The translations under genes and the position numbers were made by a program. From positions 1-27,079 of the forward strand of contig UQCL01000026.1 in the NCBI GenBank assembly GCA_900539505.1: DNA of 27,079 bases, written 5' to 3'. Positions 22,433 through 27,079 of this stretch are shown piece after piece. The notes beneath the pieces are model-generated. The model worked only from the letters and a program-made list of their open reading frames with translations. It searched no databases and was not told where the DNA came from. Source of the DNA: an uncultured Campylobacter sp. GTDB taxonomy: Bacteria > Campylobacterota > Campylobacteria > Campylobacterales > Campylobacteraceae. Position 1 is the stretch's first letter, and the number at the start of each line of letters is the position of its first letter.

Positions 22433-23623
22433 ATGATCAGATACATCGTGCTGCTTCGCCATTCACGCAACTACCGCCTGCTCTTTTCGGCGGGTTTTAT
22501 ATGTATGTTCGGCTTGTGGTTTTCGGTCGTCGGGGTCGCTACGCTGCTCATTGAGCTTGGCGCGCCGGTGTGGGCGATCACGGCGGTGGGCGTCGTTTCA
22601 TTCGTGCCGAACGTTTTTTTAGCGCCCATCAACGGCATCATCGTGGATAAATTTCAACCAAAGCCGCTGATGACGGCGATGTTTATAACCGAGATGATCA
22701 GTATTTTCATGCTGATTTTTATCGATAGTTTGGATTATTTGTGGCTGTTGCTTTTGATCGTGGTCGTGCGCAGCGTCGCAGGCACGCTGTTTTTTCAAAC
22801 CGAATCCTCCACGCTGCCGAAATTTCTAAGCCGCCCCTATCTAAAGCTTGCCAACGAGATGACGGGCATTATCTGGACGATCACATATACTTTCGGCATG
22901 GCGAGCGCGGGTATTTTTATCCACTATTTCGGCGTGCGAGCGGCGTTTATTTTGGATTTTTGCTTATACGTTTTTGCGTTTTTCATACTGCTGCGGCTAA
23001 ATTTCAAAGACCTTGCAAGAAACGCGCGTGATCCCGTGTTTAAGATGCTCAAAGAGGGCTTTTCTTACTTGCGCTCGCACCCTTTGGTCGTGCATCTCAT
23101 CGTCCTTCATGCCTTTGTCGCCGTCACTACCTACGACAATCTCATCGCGCTTCTTGCGAAATACCGCTACAAAGAGATTTTAAGCGCCTCGCTAGTCATC
23201 GGGCTTATGAATATGTCGCGCTCGGCGGCTGCGTTTTTCGGGCAGATATGGCTAAGCAAGATCGTGAATAAACATACGTTTTTTTGGCTATTGCTGGGGC
23301 AGTTTGCGGGCATCGCGCTGTGGGCGGTGCTGGAGTTTAACTACTGGCTTTCGTTTGCGGGTATGATCGCGGCGGGATTTTTCATCACGACGGTGTGGTC
23401 TTATTCTTTTACGCAGCTGCAAAACCACGTCGACAGGGAGTTTTTCGGGCGCGTCATCGCTTACAACGACATGGCGTATTTCATCGTCGCTACGCTCGTG
23501 TCGGCTGCGATCGGATTTTTTTTCGAGCTTGGATTTTCGCTTTCGCAAATCACCTTCGGCATGGGCTTTATGTTCGCAATCGCGGCGTTTTATTATAAAT
23601 TTTTGATCTACGAAAAAATTTAA
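22433..23623 (+). CDS. MFS transporter (EntS/MFS_3-like)
   Basis: A 396-residue membrane protein with about 11-12 hydrophobic segments and short loops, the only major rightward gene. It begins HSRNYRLLFSAGFICMFGLWFSVVGVATLL, similar to the MFS_3/enterobactin-exporter-like group. It carries a loop-2/3 motif IIVDKFQPKPLMTAMFI in the position of the MFS GxxxDRxxR signature, with Asp and a basic patch only partly conserved. The halves are joined by a cytoplasmic stretch LRLNFKDLARNARDPVFKMLKEGFSYL. AGGA lies upstream of the ATG. The substrate cannot be predicted. It converges with the other MFS gene, with 10 bp between their ends. Confidence 0.85.
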   Translation: MIRYIVLLRHSRNYRLLFSAGFICMFGLWFSVVGVATLLIELGAPVWAITAVGVVSFVPNVFLAPINGIIVDKFQPKPLMTAMFITEMISIFMLIFIDSLDYLWLLLLIVVVRSVAGTLFFQTESSTLPKFLSRPYLKLANEMTGIIWTITYTFGMASAGIFIHYFGVRAAFILDFCLYVFAFFILLRLNFKDLARNARDPVFKMLKEGFSYLRSHPLVVHLIVLHAFVAVTTYDNLIALLAKYRYKEILSASLVIGLMNMSRSAAAFFGQIWLSKIVNKHTFFWLLLGQFAGIALWAVLEFNYWLSFAGMIAAGFFITTVWSYSFTQLQNHVDREFFGRVIAYNDMAYFIVATLVSAAIGFFFELGFSLSQITFGMGFMFAIAAFYYKFLIYEKI

Positions 23624-23633
23624 AATTTTAAAG

Positions 23634-24785
23634 CTATCTTTTCGGCGCGATCTCGGGGCGGAAGATAGCAAATATAAATAAAAAGCTCATCGCCGCAAAA
23701 AACACCCATATAAAGCCGTTCGCGCCCAAAAATTTCATCATCGCGCCGATTATCAAAGGCGAGCAGAGCGACGCGCTCGAATAGATAAAGAGCATCGCCG
23801 CCGAAATTTGCACGCGGGATGCCCCCTCGCCGGTGATGGAGTCGTTTGCGCGCGCGATGGCAAGCGAATACAAAGGAAAGGCGCCAAATCCTAACATCAG
23901 CGCAAGCGCACACGTTAGGATGAAGCTTTTAGCAAAAAATAGCGCTGCGCAGGAAGTAAGGCCCACGACGCAAACTATCATTATGGCGCGTTTGCGACCA
24001 AACTTATCTGAAATAGTGCCACAGACGAGCTGCGCTAAGAAGCCTCCTGCCATCGCCGATCCCATAAATGCACCCACCGAGCCCACTCCAAGCCCTGCGC
24101 TTAGCACGAAAACGCTCGCCATCGAAAAAAAGCCGTTAATCAAAATGCCCGCGCAAACCACCGTCGCAAACGCAAGCGGCGGTACGATCGAAATTTGCGG
24201 CATCGAGATGCGCATGCGAGCTGGAACTCTGGGAGGGTTGAAGCGGATTAAATTTACCGGCAGCAGCGCTAGGATGATGAAAAATGCGCTTAGCACGAAG
24301 ACCTTCATCGTTCCGAAATTTAGCGCTAAAATTGCAACTCCTATCGCAAACGCGCCGTAAAAAACCGCTTCGTAGATCGCTAGCACGCGGGAGCGGATAG
24401 CGTTTGTGATCTTTGAGTTTATCCAGCTTTCGATTATCATCAAAAGCGCGTAGTAGCAAAAGCCTAAAATGAAGCGCAAAATCGCCCAATACACGAGGTT
24501 CGAGCCTAGATCGTGCAGCATTGCAGCAATTCCGAAAAGCGCCGTAAAGACCGCGTATGCCCGCACGTACGAGAGAGCGCCGATTATCGAAGGCACGAAA
24601 AAGCCGCTAAAGATCGCACCTAAAAAGAAAAACGCCGAAATCGCTCCGATCTCAAGCTCGCTGTGGCCGGATTCTTTTAGCATGATGCCCGCGCTTGCGA
24701 TGACTAGCGCGTCGCCGATAAACATAAAGAAAATCCCCAGAAATAGGGGGCTTAGCGAGCGTGCCGCGCGCATAGATTCAAACAA
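23634..24785 (-). CDS. MFS transporter (YcaD-like)
   Basis: A 383-residue transporter with about 12 predicted membrane segments, probably of the sugar/drug-efflux-like MFS_1 type. It begins SLSPLFLGIFFMFIGDALVIASAGIML and has the mid-protein signature CGTISDKFGRKRAIMIVCVVG, a well-conserved G..sDrfGRrr motif, around residue 240. The start is read as a TTG at 24785 with AAGGGA seven or so bases upstream; an ATG four codons later is an alternative. A TACAAT box is located 31 bases upstream. The substrate is unknown. It is not closely similar by eye to the convergent MFS gene, so the two are not a recent duplication. Confidence 0.84.
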   Translation of the reverse strand: MFESMRAARSLSPLFLGIFFMFIGDALVIASAGIMLKESGHSELEIGAISAFFFLGAIFSGFFVPSIIGALSYVRAYAVFTALFGIAAMLHDLGSNLVYWAILRFILGFCYYALLMIIESWINSKITNAIRSRVLAIYEAVFYGAFAIGVAILALNFGTMKVFVLSAFFIILALLPVNLIRFNPPRVPARMRISMPQISIVPPLAFATVVCAGILINGFFSMASVFVLSAGLGVGSVGAFMGSAMAGGFLAQLVCGTISDKFGRKRAIMIVCVVGLTSCAALFFAKSFILTCALALMLGFGAFPLYSLAIARANDSITGEGASRVQISAAMLFIYSSASLCSPLIIGAMMKFLGANGFIWVFFAAMSFLFIFAIFRPEIAPKR

Positions 24786-25293
24786 TGACTTTCCCTTGGA
24801 ATTAAAATTTGGCGTATTGTAGCCTTTTATTGATTAAAGCTCGGTTTTTATATAAAAATATTTGAAAAATTTTGATTCGGATAGAGATTTTAAAAAGATG
24901 CGAAAATTTATAAAGGAAAATAAAGCTAAAATTTTATCGCAGATGCCGAAGATCAAGTGCAGGTAGCGCCCAAAAGCCCAACGTGCGATAAAATTTTACC
25001 GCAGCGGTTTTAAAACGGCGCGAGCGTTTAAATTTAGAGACGCGCCGCAACGAAGCGCTAGAATTTTAAGATAAATTTTAATCCATATGTTAAAGCCCTA
25101 GTAGTCGTGCCTCGTCGCATCAAAGAGACGAGCTTTATTAAAAAGCACTGCAGCTAAAGCAGCGATTCGCGCGGCTAAATTTTAAAATAAAATTTCAATC
25201 CTTGCGGATAAACTTATGCGACTTGCTTCAAAGATAAAATTTCAAAATTTCATAGAGCAAAACCGGGGCGCAAAAGGGGCAGAATTTAAAATT
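24786..25293. other. Noncoding gap with promoter and AAATTT words
   Basis: This 508-bp gap between msbA and the leftward MFS gene holds the MFS promoter near 24816. It is unusually AT-rich from 24836 to 24950, and has AAATTT words at about 24904, 25029, 25195 and 25241. A weak inverted repeat (CTCGTC at 25111-25116 with GACGAG at 25127-25132, 10-base loop) is followed by CTTTATT and might be a terminator, but the stem is short. No gene is supported. Confidence 0.5.
24816..24821 (-). promoter_or_regulatory. Candidate -10 box of the leftward MFS gene
   Basis: TACAAT on the minus strand (context GGCTACAATACG), 31 bases upstream of the TTG start, within an otherwise AT-rich leader. Confidence 0.5.
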
Positions 25294-27015
25294 CTAGCCG
25301 TTTTGCATGATCCCCTTTAGGCTGCGATATTCCTCGCACTCGCCCGTCAGCTTCGCGTCGGTGCCGATAGCGAGGATGCGGCCGTTTTTCATCACGGCGA
25401 TATTATCGGCGCGCTCGATCGTGGAGAGTCGGTGAGCGATTACAAAGACGATTTTGCTTTGTTTGATCTTTTCGATGACGTTTGAGATCTCCTTTTCGCT
25501 TGCGTTATCTAGCGCCGAAGTCGCCTCGTCGAATATTAAAATTTGCGGGTCCTTATACAGCGCGCGCGCGATGGCGATACGCTGGCGCTGTCCGCCGCTA
25601 AGATTTGCGCCGAACTCGCTAAGCACGGTGTAAATTCCATCCTTCATCGAGCTTACGAACTCATAGGCGTTGGCGAGCTTGAGCGCCTCTATGACGCGCT
25701 GCTCGTTAAATTCCGCGCCGTAGCTTACGTTTTGCGCGATCGTGTCGTTAAAAATATAGACGCGCTGGCTTACCAGGCCGATGTTTTCGCGCAGGCTAGG
25801 GATGCTAAACTCGCCGATCTCGTCGTTGCCGTTAAATAAAATTTTACCGCTACTTGCGTCGTAAAAGCGCATCAGCAGGTTCACGACCGAGCTTTTGCCG
25901 CCGCCGCTGTTTCCGACGAGCGCTAAAATTTCGCCCTTTTTGACGCCAAAGCTTATGTCTTTTAGCGCCGCCTTGTCGCCGTAGTTTAGCGACACGTCGC
26001 AAAAGCTCACCGAGCCTATCTCGCCCATCTGCTTACCGCCTCCGACGATCGTAGGCTCCAAGTCTATGAGCTCAAACGTCCGCTCGCTCGCTGCGATGGC
26101 GTCTTGCATGTTGTTGTATAGAGAGGAGACCTTTTTTATCGGCGTGTAAACCATAAAAAGCGCCGTAAGGAAGCTGAAAAAGCTGCCGATGCTCATTTGA
26201 CCCGCGATGACCTCCTGCCCTCCGACGATGATCACTACGGCGATGCCCACTGCGCCTAGCATCTCCATGATCGGGCTTACCAGGCACGTCGTTACGACAG
26301 CTTTTAAATTTAGACCGAAAAATTTCTTGTTTTCGGCGTTAAATTTCTCCACCTCAAAGCTCTCGGCGTTGCTTGCCTTGACGATTTCGATGTTGGAGTA
26401 AATTTGACTGAGCGCCGAGGAGATATCGGATGTTTTCTCTTGAGACTCGCGCGAAATTTTTTTCATCCGCTTTGCAAGGCGCGAGAGCGGATATATCGCG
26501 CACGGAAAGACCACGAGCGCAAAAAACGAGAGCTTTGGACTCTGATAGATCACGACGCCCAAAAGCCCCAAAATCGTAATGATCTGCGTGAAAAAATCGG
26601 GGATCATGTTTGAAACCACGACGCGGATACGCTCGATGTCGTTGATCGTGCGGCTGATGAGCTCGCCCGTGCGGAAGCGGTTGAAAAAATCCACGTCCAG
26701 CCGCACGAGGCTTGCGACGAGTCTATCGCGGAAGCGGCGCACCGTGTCTTGACCGATGAAGGCGGTGAAGTAGTTTTGCATAAACGCGCCGCCGCTTTTC
26801 ATCGCAAAAACCACGATGATCGCGATCGGAAGCGTGTAGAGATACGGCTCGTTTTTTTCGACGAAAATTTTATTTAAAACGGGCTCGACCAGCTTCGCGC
26901 TCGCAGCAGTCGCCACGCTCGTCATCACCATACCCAAAATCGCCAATGCAAACTGCGGCTTATAATCCCTAAAATAGGGCTTAAAGCGCGATAGTAAAGT
27001 TTTAAAGCCGTTCAA
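25294..27015 (-). CDS. msbA: Lipid A/phospholipid flippase, MsbA-type ABC exporter
   Basis: A 573-residue half-transporter: a six-helix ABC exporter domain (about residues 20-310, with the conserved coupling segment FFNRFRTGELISRTINDIERIR) followed by an ATPase domain. The nucleotide-binding motifs are Walker A GNSGGGKS (368-375), Q-loop VSQRVYIFND, signature LSGGQRQR (472-479), Walker B LIFDEATSAL with Glu497, and H-loop His528 in AHRLST. As a homodimer it would flip lipid A-core across the inner membrane. The start is a TTG at 27015 with AAGGAT upstream. Overall similarity and architecture favour MsbA over other exporters; Campylobacter species have such a gene. Upstream DNA (27016-27079) is AT-rich and noncoding, and its promoter is not resolved. 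Confidence 0.85.
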   Translation of the reverse strand: MNGFKTLLSRFKPYFRDYKPQFALAILGMVMTSVATAASAKLVEPVLNKIFVEKNEPYLYTLPIAIIVVFAMKSGGAFMQNYFTAFIGQDTVRRFRDRLVASLVRLDVDFFNRFRTGELISRTINDIERIRVVVSNMIPDFFTQIITILGLLGVVIYQSPKLSFFALVVFPCAIYPLSRLAKRMKKISRESQEKTSDISSALSQIYSNIEIVKASNAESFEVEKFNAENKKFFGLNLKAVVTTCLVSPIMEMLGAVGIAVVIIVGGQEVIAGQMSIGSFFSFLTALFMVYTPIKKVSSLYNNMQDAIAASERTFELIDLEPTIVGGGKQMGEIGSVSFCDVSLNYGDKAALKDISFGVKKGEILALVGNSGGGKSSVVNLLMRFYDASSGKILFNGNDEIGEFSIPSLRENIGLVSQRVYIFNDTIAQNVSYGAEFNEQRVIEALKLANAYEFVSSMKDGIYTVLSEFGANLSGGQRQRIAIARALYKDPQILIFDEATSALDNASEKEISNVIEKIKQSKIVFVIAHRLSTIERADNIAVMKNGRILAIGTDAKLTGECEEYRSLKGIMQNG

Positions 27016-27079
27016 ATGCTATCCTTTTTTATAAAATTTTTAAAATTTAAAATCTCAAAATTTATGAAATCCCAAAAAT

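Noticed and set aside
24898..24966. 22-codon plus-strand mini-ORF beginning MRKFIKEN
   Set aside because: No ribosome binding site, in an AT-rich leader containing AAATTT words; nothing supports translation.
25111..25132. Hairpin CTCGTC/GACGAG as a terminator
   Set aside because: Six-base stem with a ten-base loop and only a short T-rich tail; kept as a remark in the gap entry, not as a feature.

Overview
The window looks like chromosome from a Campylobacter-type member of the Campylobacterota. The evidence is a radical-SAM futalosine-pathway enzyme (mqnC), epsilonproteobacterial-type RecG and MsbA, tightly overlapping operons, near-perfect TATAAT -10 boxes, and AT-rich AAATTT words set in a GC-rich background. 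The base composition is too GC-rich for C. jejuni. It suits an oral species of the C. gracilis/rectus/showae kind, but that species guess is inference.

Almost everything reads leftward (minus strand). From the right edge: an MsbA-type lipid flippase (25294-27015); a noncoding gap; two convergent MFS transporters (23634-24785 minus, 22433-23623 plus); then a divergent promoter driving qmcA (SPFH)-nfeD-mqnC (22314-19816). After a repeat-filled gap comes a catalytically dead-looking M16 peptidase-like protein (17876-19135). Another repeat-filled gap precedes a RecG helicase carrying an insertion of about 390 residues (14267-17254). A small accessory stretch follows with three short, mostly acidic proteins of unknown function (13571-14053, 12314-12637, 12084-12314), separated by a 0.93 kb noncoding region. 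A metabolic operon then runs hisS-speA-cysE-unknown secreted protein-aspB (11876-6443), with most junctions overlapping.

After another 0.74 kb gap, the left end (5698 to the edge) is a polyketide/fatty-acid-like operon with the hallmarks of an aryl polyene (APE) cluster. In order it encodes a 4'-phosphopantetheinyl transferase, a DUF3261-type lipoprotein, ketosynthase (ApeO-like), hotdog dehydratase (ApeP-like), ketoreductase (ApeQ-like), ketosynthase (ApeR-like), a small secreted protein, and the TTG-started beginning of a probable chain-length-factor-like protein that runs off the window. Together these would activate an acyl carrier protein and build a polyene chain through condense-reduce-dehydrate cycles, with the lipoprotein likely helping place the product in the outer membrane. 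The ACPs, starter ligase, acyltransferases and exporter are not in view.

The most unusual signal is structural. Short units of about 24-30 bp, each carrying the palindrome AAATTT, form phased degenerate tandem arrays in nearly every intergenic gap. The same kind of unit also lies inside genes, where it encodes low-complexity insertions (an 8-residue D-[EQ]-I-[LS] repeat in ApeO, a DEIL/GEI-rich block in RecG, asparagine/phenylalanine-rich sequence in the partial left gene, and the NfeD tail). This accounts for the oversized proteins and for many spurious small ORFs in the gaps.
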